From the NCBI GenBank assembly GCA_965205525.1, contig OZ242171.1:434001-498000 (forward strand): a stretch of 64,000 nucleotides of DNA, written 5' to 3'. The notes beneath the pieces are model-generated. The model saw nothing but the letters and a program-made list of their open reading frames with translations. It was not told where the DNA came from and ran no database searches. Positions 1 to 8,011 of the stretch are shown piece by piece. This DNA is from G965205525 sp965205525 (lineage in GTDB: Bacteria > Pseudomonadota > Gammaproteobacteria > JABABF01). Position numbers and translations under genes: made by a program. Position 1 is the first letter of the stretch, and each line of letters opens with the position of its first letter.

Positions 1-402
1 CTGCGCTCCCGCCACGGCGAGGTGGATGTATTCGGCTTCCCATCAGCAGCCACGGATCTTTTCATTGATGCCTCCGGCTCCGGCGCTCTCTTGCAGGAGA
101 TGATCGCCAATGCGGGTCCGGGTGCCCGCCTGGTGGTGGCGGGTCTGCACAAGGCGCCGGTGCCGGTGGACTTTGCCGTTGTCCTGATGAAGGAGCTTAG
201 CATCTGCGGCAGCATGGCCTATCCCGACGACGAGTTCTCCGAGGTGATCAGCATGCTGGAGGAGGGGAAGACAGACGTGACCCCCCTGATCAGCGAGTGC
301 TTTCCCTTGGCGGAGTTCTCTCAGGCTTTCTCTGCCGCCCGCAATCCCGAGCACGGTGCCAAAATCATGGTGGAGATCGGCCTTCGGGAAGAGGGACGGT
401 GA
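1..402 (+). CDS. Zinc-type alcohol dehydrogenase (MDR family), C-terminal part
   Basis: The reading frame is open from base 1, so the gene begins outside the window and only about 133 C-terminal residues are visible. They match the end of the Rossmann domain and the closing catalytic lobe of medium-chain Zn-dependent dehydrogenases of the threonine/sorbitol dehydrogenase type: a 'DASGSG' strand-turn, a glycine-rich 'GARLVVAGLH' strand, then 'LKELSICGSMAY'-like and 'FPLAEFSQAF' segments typical of the family's C-terminus. The zinc-ligand region lies off the edge, so the substrate cannot be named. The stop codon overlaps the GTG start of the next gene (GTGA), which suggests translational coupling with pssA, an unusual partner. 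The family is fairly certain and the substrate unknown. Confidence 0.8.
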   Translation: MRSRHGEVDVFGFPSAATDLFIDASGSGALLQEMIANAGPGARLVVAGLHKAPVPVDFAVVLMKELSICGSMAYPDDEFSEVISMLEEGKTDVTPLISECFPLAEFSQAFSAARNPEHGAKIMVEIGLREEGR

Positions 403-1301
403 GCGAACAGACCCCTGTGGAGCGGGAGCCGCCCGAACCCGGTGTCGGGCAGACCCCGCCGCCGCCGCAAGGAGATCCCTCCTGGGTGCCAGGAGGCACC
501 CCCGAGGCACCGGATGAGCCCATCCTGGCATTGGATGAACATGTGGAGGAGGTCTCTGAGGGCGGGCGCAGGGTGCGTCGCCGAGGGGTCTTCCTGCTTC
601 CCAACCTGCTCACCACCGGGGCGCTGTTCGCCGGTTTTCTGGCCATTGTTCAGTCCCTGGAAGGGCAGTTCGGCTACGCTGCATCTGCGATTTTTGCAGC
701 GGCCCTCTTGGACGGTCTAGATGGGCGTATCGCCCGGCTGACCAACGCCCAGAGCGCCTTCGGTCAGCAGTACGATAGCCTGTCGGATGTCATTTCCTTC
801 GGGGTTGCACCGGCCTTGGTGATGTACCAGTGGGGGCTTGCCCCCCTGCAGGCCTTCGGCCAGATTGCGGCTTTTTTCTACACCACCTGCACCGCCTTGC
901 GGCTGGCCCACTTCAACACCCGGGCCCATGAGAAGGGGGATGACCGGGAGTTTATCGGGCTTGCGAGTCCGGCGGGGGCGGTGCTCTTGAGCTCCCTAGC
1001 CTGGTTCAGCAGCGAGACCGGGCTCGGGGATGCCCGCATCCTGTCCGAGAATTGGGCTTGGCTGGCCTGCCTGGTCACGGTTGCAACGGGTCTTTTGATG
1101 CTGCTTCGGGTGCCTTACCGCAGTTTCAAGGAAATTGATTTTCGCGGGCGCGTTCCCTTTGCCTCGGTGCTGGTGATGCTGCTGCTGTTTGCCGTCATCG
1201 CCGTGGACCCGCCCCGCATGCTGCTGCTGCTCTCCGCCGTTTATGCCTTTTCCGGGCCGCTGTCCATGCTGTGGGCCCGGCTGCGGCGACGGCAGGGCTG
1301 A
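399..1301 (+). CDS. pssA: CDP-diacylglycerol--serine O-phosphatidyltransferase
   Basis: Makes phosphatidylserine from CDP-diacylglycerol and serine at the inner membrane, the precursor of phosphatidylethanolamine. The complete CDP-alcohol phosphatidyltransferase signature D-G-x2-A-R-x8-G-x3-D-x3-D is present at about residues 108-130 (DGRIAR ... G ... D ... D). A soluble Pro/Glu-rich head of about 60 residues precedes the first membrane segment ('LLPNLLTTGALFAGF'), and several more hydrophobic helices follow, including a Leu-rich one near the C-terminus. The length of 300 residues fits type II PssA enzymes. I chose the GTG at 399 because it overlaps the upstream stop and starts just before the hydrophilic head; an earlier in-frame ATG would lie deep inside the upstream gene. 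Recognition is confident; the exact start is less so. Confidence 0.9.
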   Translation: MSEQTPVEREPPEPGVGQTPPPPQGDPSWVPGGTPEAPDEPILALDEHVEEVSEGGRRVRRRGVFLLPNLLTTGALFAGFLAIVQSLEGQFGYAASAIFAAALLDGLDGRIARLTNAQSAFGQQYDSLSDVISFGVAPALVMYQWGLAPLQAFGQIAAFFYTTCTALRLAHFNTRAHEKGDDREFIGLASPAGAVLLSSLAWFSSETGLGDARILSENWAWLACLVTVATGLLMLLRVPYRSFKEIDFRGRVPFASVLVMLLLFAVIAVDPPRMLLLLSAVYAFSGPLSMLWARLRRRQG

Positions 1302-1324
1302 TCTCCTCCGGTAAACAGAACTTT

Positions 1325-1330
1325 TATACT
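1325..1330 (+). promoter_or_regulatory. Possible -10 element before msrP
   Basis: The hexamer TATACT (5 of 6 to consensus) sits 27 bases before the msrP ATG in the short gap after pssA. No convincing -35 element stands 16-18 bases upstream, so msrPQ may instead be read through from pssA. Confidence 0.25.
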
Positions 1331-1357
1331 GTTTGCTGTTCCAAAGATATACCCGCC

Positions 1358-2359
1358 ATGTTGATTCGCCTACAAGACCGCTGTGAGCCTCGCTCCTTTG
1401 AGATCACTCCGGAGAAAGTCTATCTGTCCCGCCGTCGCCTGATGCAGACGGCGGGGGCGGCGGCCCTCCTGCCCTTGGCCTTGGCCCAGGGGGAGGCCCA
1501 TGCCGAGGCACAGGGCAGGATCCTCGCACCCCTCAAGTACCGGCGGGCCGGGCCAGAGACAGCGGCGACGGGGTTTTATACGGCGGAGCCCCTCACCCCC
1601 TACCAGGATGTCACCCACTACAACAATTTTTATGAGTTCGGCACCAGCAAAGCAAGCCCGGCCCGCCATGCCGGGGCACTGCGTGTCAAGCCCTGGTCGG
1701 TGCGCATTGCGGGGGAAACCGAAAAGCCCGGAGAATATGCCCTGGAGGATCTTCTCGCTCCCCATTCCCTGGAAGAGCGCATTTACCGGCTGCGCTGCGT
1801 GGAGGCATGGTCCATGGTGATCCCCTGGGTCGGCATTCCTCTGGGCGATCTGCTCAAGCGCTACCCCCCCACTTCCAAGGCCCGCTATGTAGCCTTTACC
1901 ACCTTGCACGACCCCAAGCAGATGCGGGGGCAGAGAAGATGGAGTTTCGGCAGCCTGAAGTGGCCCTATGTGGAGGGCCTGCGCTTGGACGAGGCAATGC
2001 ACCCCCTTGCTTTTCTCGCAGTCGGCCTGTACGGGAAAGAGCTGCCGGGGCAGAACGGCGCACCCCTTAGGCTGGTGGTGCCCTGGAAATATGGCTTCAA
2101 GAGTATCAAGTCCATCGTGGAGATTCGCTACACCCAGAAGCAGCCTCCCGCCTCTTGGAATCTCACTGCCCCCAAAGAGTACGGCTTCTACTCCAACGTC
2201 AATCCCAAAGTGGACCACCCCCGCTGGAGCCAGGCCATAGAGCGCCGCTTGCCCGGCTCCCTGTTCGGCAGCAACCGAATTCCGACTCGCATGTTTAACG
2301 GCTACGGCGAGCAGGTGGCCCAGCTTTACGCGGGAATGGATCTGCGCCGGCATTATTGA
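1358..2359 (+). CDS. msrP: Protein-methionine-sulfoxide reductase catalytic subunit MsrP
   Basis: Periplasmic molybdenum enzyme (formerly YedY) that reduces methionine sulfoxide in oxidised envelope proteins, taking electrons from MsrQ. The 333-residue product has a twin-arginine signal (SRRRLM at residues 24-29, then a hydrophobic stretch and an Ala-rich cleavage region). This fits folded, cofactor-loaded export by Tat. Cys147 in 'YRLRCVEAW' is the expected molybdenum ligand, and the 'GLYGKELPGQNGAPLRLVVPWKYGFKSIKSI' block is the family's molybdopterin-binding core (shown here only as a pattern). I placed the start at the ATG at 1358, which puts the Tat motif at the usual distance; an upstream in-frame start overlaps pssA. 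msrQ follows 48 bases later. Molybdenum cofactor made with the help of moaA (15966-16991) would be required. Confidence 0.93.
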   Translation: MLIRLQDRCEPRSFEITPEKVYLSRRRLMQTAGAAALLPLALAQGEAHAEAQGRILAPLKYRRAGPETAATGFYTAEPLTPYQDVTHYNNFYEFGTSKASPARHAGALRVKPWSVRIAGETEKPGEYALEDLLAPHSLEERIYRLRCVEAWSMVIPWVGIPLGDLLKRYPPTSKARYVAFTTLHDPKQMRGQRRWSFGSLKWPYVEGLRLDEAMHPLAFLAVGLYGKELPGQNGAPLRLVVPWKYGFKSIKSIVEIRYTQKQPPASWNLTAPKEYGFYSNVNPKVDHPRWSQAIERRLPGSLFGSNRIPTRMFNGYGEQVAQLYAGMDLRRHY

Positions 2360-2407
2360 ACCGGGCGGCAGCCCGCAGACGCATCGGCAGCAGGCGATTG
2401 CTGGAAC

Positions 2408-2998
2408 ATGCAATTCAAATTCTCTGTCAGCCAGACCCTCCTAACCCTTCTCTGCCTGCTGCCCCTGGTCTGGCTGATCTGGCGTGCCGCCGGTGCCGAG
2501 CTGGGCCCGGACCCGCCCCGGGAAGTGGCCCTCTTCACTGGCCTGTGGACCCTGCACCTGCTCCTCGCCACCCTCTGTGTGACACCCCTGCGGACATGGA
2601 CCGGACAGGCGTGGATCTTTCCCTGCCGGAGAACCCTCGGCCTGTGCACCCTCTTTTATGCCAGCCTGCACTTCACCGCCTGGCTGGCACTGCTTTTGGG
2701 ATTCCGTTTTGGAGAATTCGCCCGGGAGCTCGCCGAACGTCCCTACATCACCGTTGGCTTCAGCGCTTGGCTCCTGCTGCTGCCCCTCGGCCTCACCTCC
2801 ACCCGGGGCTGGATGCGCCGCTTGGGTCGGCGCTGGAAACACCTGCATCGTCTGATTTATCTGGTTGGCATCCTCGGCGTGCTGCACTTCCTGTGGCTGT
2901 CCAAGGACTTCTTGCGCCCGACGATTTACATTATTATTCTGCTGCTGCTGCTTGGCAGCCGGCTGGCACTGTACGCCAGCCGCCGCCGTCGGTCTTAG
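2408..2998 (+). CDS. msrQ: Heme-binding membrane subunit MsrQ
   Basis: Integral inner-membrane b-type heme protein (YedZ) that passes electrons from the quinone pool or a flavin reductase to MsrP. The 196-residue product has about six hydrophobic helices, and conserved histidines occur in helices ('TLHLLLATL', 'ASLHFTAWL', 'KHLHRLIY', 'GVLHFLW') that fit heme coordination. The C-terminal 'GRRWKHLHRLIYL' stretch is characteristic of the ferric-reductase-like family. It lies directly downstream of msrP in the same direction, the usual two-gene operon. A short Arg-rich tail ends the protein. Confidence 0.92.
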   Translation: MQFKFSVSQTLLTLLCLLPLVWLIWRAAGAELGPDPPREVALFTGLWTLHLLLATLCVTPLRTWTGQAWIFPCRRTLGLCTLFYASLHFTAWLALLLGFRFGEFARELAERPYITVGFSAWLLLLPLGLTSTRGWMRRLGRRWKHLHRLIYLVGILGVLHFLWLSKDFLRPTIYIIILLLLLGSRLALYASRRRRS

Positions 2999-3082
2999 AG
3001 ACGGTGCATCTTCAGGTTCAATGCCGATTGCCATTCTCCGGCGACGCGGGGCAAAATTTATTTCTGTTCCTATATATAATTG

Positions 3083-3088
3083 TATAAT
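3083..3088 (+). promoter_or_regulatory. Perfect -10 hexamer just before the kor operon
   Basis: TATAAT (6 of 6) lies in an AT-rich island in an otherwise GC-rich gap. Transcription would begin about ten bases before the GTG start at 3106, giving a nearly leaderless message. No good -35 element is visible 16-18 bases upstream, so the promoter is tentative. Confidence 0.4.
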
Positions 3089-3105
3089 AACTGTTCTTAT
3101 GACTG

Positions 3106-4926
3106 GTGCCCGCACTGCTGGAGCACATTGTGGAACCCTCCAATATAAAAAACCCTGAGTACTTCCACCGGGTGGTGGATTGCCAGTACGCCTGTCCGGC
3201 GCACACTCCGGTGCCGGAGTACATTCGCCTTATCGCGGCGGGTCGTTATGCCGATGCCTATATGGTGAACTGGGAATCCAATGTATTTCCAGGCATTCTC
3301 GGTCGTACCTGCGACCGCCCCTGCGAGCCGGCCTGTCGCCGCGGTCGCCTGCAGGGAGAGAATGAGGAGCCGGTGGCCATCTGCCGTCTGAAGCGGGTTG
3401 CCGCTGACAATAAGGGAGACATTCGGGCGCGCCTGCCCGGGCCAGCGGCAAAGAGCAACGGCAAGCGCATCGCCTTGGTGGGGGCCGGCCCCGCCTCCCT
3501 GACCGTCGCCCGGGACCTGCTGCCGCTGGGCTACGAGATGCATGTCTTTGACGAGCAGGAGAAGGGCGGCGGCATGATGCGCAGTCAGATCCCCGCTTTT
3601 CGTCTGCCGGAAGAGGTGCTGTACGAAGAGGTGGACTACATACTGAACATGGGGGTGGTGACTCATTTCAACCGCTATGTCAGCAGCATGAAGGAGGTCT
3701 TAGCCGGGGGCTACGACGCTGTTTTTATCGGCACCGGCGCTCCCAGGGGCCGCGACTTGGACATCCCCGGGCGCAAGGAGGCGGCGGCCAGCATCCATAT
3801 CGGCATTGACTGGCTGGGGAGCGTCGCCTTCGGGCACACCGAGAAAATTGGTCGGCGGGTGGTGGTGCTAGGGGGCGGCAACACCGCGATGGACTGCTGC
3901 CGCACCTCGCGCCGTCTCGGCGGTGAGGATGTGAAGGTCGTGGTACGCAGTCCTTTCAGCGAGATGAAGGCCTCTCCCTGGGAAAAAGACGATGCCATGC
4001 GCGAGGACATCCCCATACTGGAAAACCATGTGCCCAAAGCTTTCCTCTTAGAGGGGGGGCGTCTTAGCGGCATACGCTTTGAAAAAGTGCGGGCTGAATA
4101 CGACAGCGCCGGCAAGCGCTCCCTGGTGCCCACCGGGGAGCCTCCGGTAACCGTGCCCTGCGACGATGTGCTGATCGCGATCGGACAGGAAAACGCCTTT
4201 CCCTGGATTGAGCGGGATATCGGCATTGAGTTTGACAAGTGGGGCATGCCGGTGCTGGACAAGACCACTTTCCAGACCTCTCTCTCCCGGGTATTCATCG
4301 GCGGCGATGCCGCCCTCGGCCCGGAGAACATCATCACCGCCGTGGCCCATGGCCACCAGGGGGCCATCTCCATCCACAAGTTCTGCCAAGGTCTGAATGT
4401 GGAGGAGCGGCTGCCTCCGGGGGTCACCCTTGCGAGCCAGCGGATGGGCATTCATGAATGGGTCTACGACAGCGAGGTGTCCCACGATGTGCGCTACGTG
4501 GTGCCCCATGCAGACAAGGCACGCAGTCTCAGTGACCGCCAGGTAGAGGTGGAGCTGGGCTTTAATGCCGGTATCGGCTATGCCGAAGCCCAGCGCTGCC
4601 TAAACTGCGACGTGCAGACCGTGTTCAGCGCTCCCCGCTGCATAGAGTGTGATGCCTGCGTGGATGTCTGCCCCACCAGTTGCATCAGTTTTACCGGCAA
4701 CGGGGAGGAGCAGGAGCTGCGCACCCGTCTCAGCGCACCGGCTTTGAACATAGAACAGCCCCTCTATGTTGCAGATGATCTGCCCACCGGGCGGGTGATG
4801 GTTAAAGACGAAGATGTCTGCCTGCACTGCGGGCTGTGTGCTGAGCGCTGTCCGACCGGAGCTTGGGATATGCAGAAGTTTCTATACCATGTGACCAAGG
4901 CAGCCGCGGTGGATGAAGTGGCCTGA
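3106..4926 (+). CDS. GltD-like FAD/NAD(P) oxidoreductase with C-terminal bis-[4Fe-4S] ferredoxin domain
   Basis: Predicted electron-transfer partner of the 2-oxoacid:ferredoxin oxidoreductase encoded next. The N-terminal Fe-S domain resembles the small subunit of glutamate synthase, with Cys26, Cys30, Cys69, Cys73 and Cys77 (C-x3-CP ... C-x3-C-x3-C). An FAD dinucleotide fold follows (VGAGPAS near residue 124), then an NAD(P) fold ('VVVLGGGNTAMDC'). The last ~100 residues carry two ferredoxin cluster motifs, C512/515/518/522 and C572/575/578/582. With 606 residues it is longer than GltD (about 470) because of this ferredoxin tail. The GTG at 3106 is the only plausible start, since an in-frame stop lies just upstream; no Shine-Dalgarno sequence is visible. 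I infer that it links NAD(P)H and ferredoxin for KorAB; it does not look like an ammonia-assimilating enzyme because no gltB neighbour is present. Confidence 0.85.
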   Translation: MPALLEHIVEPSNIKNPEYFHRVVDCQYACPAHTPVPEYIRLIAAGRYADAYMVNWESNVFPGILGRTCDRPCEPACRRGRLQGENEEPVAICRLKRVAADNKGDIRARLPGPAAKSNGKRIALVGAGPASLTVARDLLPLGYEMHVFDEQEKGGGMMRSQIPAFRLPEEVLYEEVDYILNMGVVTHFNRYVSSMKEVLAGGYDAVFIGTGAPRGRDLDIPGRKEAAASIHIGIDWLGSVAFGHTEKIGRRVVVLGGGNTAMDCCRTSRRLGGEDVKVVVRSPFSEMKASPWEKDDAMREDIPILENHVPKAFLLEGGRLSGIRFEKVRAEYDSAGKRSLVPTGEPPVTVPCDDVLIAIGQENAFPWIERDIGIEFDKWGMPVLDKTTFQTSLSRVFIGGDAALGPENIITAVAHGHQGAISIHKFCQGLNVEERLPPGVTLASQRMGIHEWVYDSEVSHDVRYVVPHADKARSLSDRQVEVELGFNAGIGYAEAQRCLNCDVQTVFSAPRCIECDACVDVCPTSCISFTGNGEEQELRTRLSAPALNIEQPLYVADDLPTGRVMVKDEDVCLHCGLCAERCPTGAWDMQKFLYHVTKAAAVDEVA

Positions 4927-4947
4927 ATCCGGCGATAGAGAGCAGTG

Positions 4948-6801
4948 ATGGAGCAAGTGCACAGTCTGGAGGCGATCAACGATTTCGTGGTGCTGTTTGC
5001 CAATGTCAATGGCACCGGTTCGGCGAGTGCCAATAGCCTTTTTGCCCGTGCGCTGTTTCGCATGGGGGTGCCGGTGGTGCCGAAGAATATATTCCCCTCC
5101 AACATCCAGGGGCTTCCCACCTGGTACGAGGTGCGGGTGAGTGAAGACGGACGCTTGGGACGACGCGGCGGTGTGGACTTTATGATCTCGGTCAATCCGC
5201 AAAGCATGGCGCAGGACATCGCCAGCGTGGAAAGCGGTGGCTATTTTCTGCACGATTCCACTAAGCCTCTGCCCTCGGATCTGCACCGGGACGATATCTG
5301 CATCTTCGCCATCCCGCTGACGGAGATCTGTGTGCGCGAGTACCGCGATCCCCGGCAGCGGCAGCTGTTTCGCAACGTGATTTATGTCGGTGCAATCGGG
5401 GCTCTCCTGGACATGGAGTTTGATGTTTTCCGCGAGCTGATCACCGAGCAATTCTCGTCCCGGGAAAAACTGATTGCACCCAACGTGCATGCGCTGGAGC
5501 TGGGCTGGCAGTACGCCCTTGAACATTTTGACTGCCCCACTGGTCTGCGCGTGGAGCGGCGCGACAAGGTGGGTGACAGCATTCTGATTGACGGCAATGC
5601 AGCACTGGCCTTAGGGGCCATCTACGGTGGCGCTACGGTGGCCGCTTGGTATCCGATTACGCCCTCCACCTCGGTGGTGGACAGCTTTTCGCGCTACGCC
5701 GAGCGCATGCGTATTGATGCCGGCAGCGGGCGGCGCAAATATGCCATCGTTCAGGCGGAGGATGAATTGGCTGCCATCGGCATGGTGATCGGCGCAGGCT
5801 GGAACGGCGCCCGGGCTTTCACCGCCACCAGCGGTCCCGGCATTTCCCTGATGAGTGAATTCCTGGGTCTCGCCTATTTCGCCGAGGTGCCTGCTGTAAT
5901 TTTTAATATCCAGCGGGCGGGCCCCTCCACGGGCATGCCGACCCGCACCCAGCAGTCGGATATTCTCGCCTGCGCCTACGCCTCCCACGGCGACACGCGG
6001 CACGTGCTGCTGCTGCCCTCCACCCCCCGGGAATGCTTTGACTTTGCCGCCCTGTCCTTTGACTTGGCCGAGCGTCTGCAGACACCGATTCTGCTGCTGA
6101 GCGACCTGGACCTCGGCATGAATGACAACCTGTCTCCCCCCCTGCACTGGGACGACCAGCGTCGCTATGACCGGGGCAAGGTGCTAAAGGCCGAAGACTT
6201 GGACGCGCTCACAGAGCGCTATGGCCGCTATGTAGACTCAGACGACGACGGTATCTGCGCCCGGACACTGCCCGGCACCCATCCTGAACGGGGTGCTTTC
6301 TTCACCCGCGGCACCTCCCGGGATCGCTATGCGGTTTATACAGAGGACGGCGACACCTACGCCGACAATATGGAGCGTTTGCAGAAGAAATGGAACACCG
6401 CCAAGGACGCGGTCCCCGAGCCCCAGATAATCTACGGCGATGGTGACAGCAGCGACGGGGTGCTGTGCTTCGGCAGCAGCACCGCCGCTATGCTGGAAGC
6501 GGCTGCCGCCCTGGGCAAGGACGGTATTGCACTGGATATCATGCGGCTTCGCGCTTTTCCCTTCGGAGCGGCGGTGCAGGCATTCTTAGACCAGCACCCG
6601 CGTGTCTTTGTAGTGGAACAGAACCGAAACGCACAGATGCGGACCCTGCTGATGAACGAATGCACGGCGCAGCCGGAGCAGCTGGTGTCGGTGCTGCATT
6701 TTGACGGCACGCCGATCACGGCCCGCTACATCCTGGCGAAGATTCAGGATCATTTTGTCACGGCCAAGGTGACGCCCCTGCACAGGCACCGGGAAGCATG
6801 A
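4948..6801 (+). CDS. korA: 2-oxoacid (2-oxoglutarate):ferredoxin oxidoreductase, fused gamma-alpha subunit
   Basis: Catalyses, with KorB, the CoA-dependent oxidative decarboxylation of a 2-oxoacid (likely 2-oxoglutarate) to acyl-CoA with reduction of ferredoxin. Residues 1 to about 190 are the gamma domain ('NGTGSASANSLFARALFRMG'). Residues from about 210 are the alpha domain, with 'YPITPSTS' near 234-241, 'GPGISLMSE' from 296 and 'GPSTGMPT' near 325, all hallmarks of the PFOR/KOR pyrimidine domain. It has 617 residues, usual for gamma-alpha fusions. I prefer the ATG at 4948; a GTG immediately before it (4945) is also possible. An AGAG-type ribosome site precedes it. It lies 21 bases after the oxidoreductase gene and overlaps korB by four bases, so the three genes form an operon. 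Confidence 0.9.
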   Translation: MEQVHSLEAINDFVVLFANVNGTGSASANSLFARALFRMGVPVVPKNIFPSNIQGLPTWYEVRVSEDGRLGRRGGVDFMISVNPQSMAQDIASVESGGYFLHDSTKPLPSDLHRDDICIFAIPLTEICVREYRDPRQRQLFRNVIYVGAIGALLDMEFDVFRELITEQFSSREKLIAPNVHALELGWQYALEHFDCPTGLRVERRDKVGDSILIDGNAALALGAIYGGATVAAWYPITPSTSVVDSFSRYAERMRIDAGSGRRKYAIVQAEDELAAIGMVIGAGWNGARAFTATSGPGISLMSEFLGLAYFAEVPAVIFNIQRAGPSTGMPTRTQQSDILACAYASHGDTRHVLLLPSTPRECFDFAALSFDLAERLQTPILLLSDLDLGMNDNLSPPLHWDDQRRYDRGKVLKAEDLDALTERYGRYVDSDDDGICARTLPGTHPERGAFFTRGTSRDRYAVYTEDGDTYADNMERLQKKWNTAKDAVPEPQIIYGDGDSSDGVLCFGSSTAAMLEAAAALGKDGIALDIMRLRAFPFGAAVQAFLDQHPRVFVVEQNRNAQMRTLLMNECTAQPEQLVSVLHFDGTPITARYILAKIQDHFVTAKVTPLHRHREA

Positions 6802-7850
6802 GTTACCTCGCATCGCGTTTTCGTCATCCGGGGCTGCCGGTCAACACGCTGAACTATACGCGCCGTGACTACGAGGGAGCCCTCTCTACTCTGTGTGCCG
6901 GCTGCGGTCACGATTCCATCAGCGCCGCGATCATACAGGCGTGTTTTGAAAGTGCCGTGGAGCCCCACCGGGTGGCCAAGCTGTCGGGCATCGGCTGCTC
7001 CTCCAAGACGCCGACCTATTTTCTCGGCAAGTCCCATGGCTTCAACTCGGTGCATGGTCGCATGCCCTCGGTGGCCACCGGCGCCAATCTCGCCAATCGT
7101 GACATGATTTATATCGGCATTTCCGGGGACGGTGATACCGCCTCTATCGGCATGGGACAGTTCGCCCATGTGCTGCGGCGCAATCTCAACATGCTCTACA
7201 TCGTGGAGAACAACGGCTGCTACGGACTCACCAAGGGCCAGGATTCCGCCACCGCTGATACCGGCTCTATCAGCAAGACGAAGACGCCGAACCCCTATCA
7301 GTCTATAGACCTGTGCGGCATGGCGGTGCAGCTGAATGCCGGCTTTGTGGCCCGCTCCTTCTCCGGGGACAAGGAGCAGCTGGTGCCCCTGATCAAAGCC
7401 GGCCTTGCGCATCACGGATTTTCTTTTATTGACGTCCTGTCCCCCTGCGTCACCTTCAATAACAACGATGGCTCTACCAAGAGCTACCAGTACATCCGCG
7501 AGCACACATCGGTGGCGGCAGAAATTGGCTTCGTGCCGGAGCGAGAAGAGATTACTGCCCGTTACAGTCCGGGTGATGCGGTGGATGTGACCTTGCACGA
7601 CGGCTCCGCTGTGCGTCTGCAGAAACTGGCCGCCGACTATTCGCCTCTGGACCGGGATGCCGCCCTTGCAGAGATGCGCCGCGCGGAGAAAGAAGGGGTT
7701 ATCCTCACCGGCCTTTTGTACATGGACACAGAGAGCCGTGACCTTCACGACATCATGCAGGTGGACCAGCGTCCCCTGAACACCTTGGCAGAAGAAGACC
7801 TCTGCCCGGGCAACCATGCCCTGGAGGCCATCAACAAGAGCCTGCGCTGA
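6798..7850 (+). CDS. korB: 2-oxoacid (2-oxoglutarate):ferredoxin oxidoreductase, beta subunit
   Basis: Thiamine-pyrophosphate and [4Fe-4S]-binding partner of KorA. The TPP/magnesium motif begins at GDGD (residues 110-113) and ends with the paired Asn at 138-139. Cluster cysteines are Cys33 and Cys36 (LCAGCGH), Cys67 (GIGCSS) and one in 'SPCVTF'. The length of 350 residues fits the family. The ATG overlaps the korA stop (ATGA), implying coupled translation. An operon of KorAB with a dedicated NAD(P)H/ferredoxin-type oxidoreductase suggests either an oxygen-tolerant replacement of 2-oxoglutarate dehydrogenase or a ferredoxin-driven carboxylating route. The sequence cannot tell the direction of flux. 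Confidence 0.92.
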   Translation: MSYLASRFRHPGLPVNTLNYTRRDYEGALSTLCAGCGHDSISAAIIQACFESAVEPHRVAKLSGIGCSSKTPTYFLGKSHGFNSVHGRMPSVATGANLANRDMIYIGISGDGDTASIGMGQFAHVLRRNLNMLYIVENNGCYGLTKGQDSATADTGSISKTKTPNPYQSIDLCGMAVQLNAGFVARSFSGDKEQLVPLIKAGLAHHGFSFIDVLSPCVTFNNNDGSTKSYQYIREHTSVAAEIGFVPEREEITARYSPGDAVDVTLHDGSAVRLQKLAADYSPLDRDAALAEMRRAEKEGVILTGLLYMDTESRDLHDIMQVDQRPLNTLAEEDLCPGNHALEAINKSLR

Positions 7851-7877
7851 CAGCGTTCCCCCGGCCTTCAGGCCCTG

Positions 7878-7982
7878 ACAGGATTTTTAGCCGGCAGCTG
7901 CCGAATGGCGGGCGGAAATCCGCCGCATCCCCTGCTTTGCGCTTGCTTCGGCTGCGGGTTCAGGCCTGAACCAAAATCCTGT
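7878..7982. repeat. Structured palindrome cluster between convergent genes
   Basis: An outer 10-bp inverted repeat (ACAGGATTTT at 7878-7887 and AAAATCCTGT at 7973-7982) encloses three further palindromes: CGGCAGCTGCCG at 7892-7903, GGCGG-AAAT-CCGCC at 7911-7924, and the perfect GGTTCAGGCCTGAACC at 7957-7972. It occupies most of the gap between korB (+) and the SDR gene (-). The T-runs at its two ends would suit a bidirectional terminator. A REP-like or small mobile palindromic element is the alternative. Confidence 0.5.
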
Positions 7983-8011
7983 TTCTATCGTGCTAGACAG
8001 ACCTAGGCGCA

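Noticed and set aside
2441..3115. Minus-strand ORF opposite msrQ
   Set aside because: Gln/Ala/Gly-rich shadow of the Leu-rich membrane helices of msrQ, without a start signal or family match.
7878..7982. Integron attC site
   Set aside because: The structure has internal palindromes, but the required GTTRRRY and RYYYAAC core words are not at its ends and no integrase is nearby.
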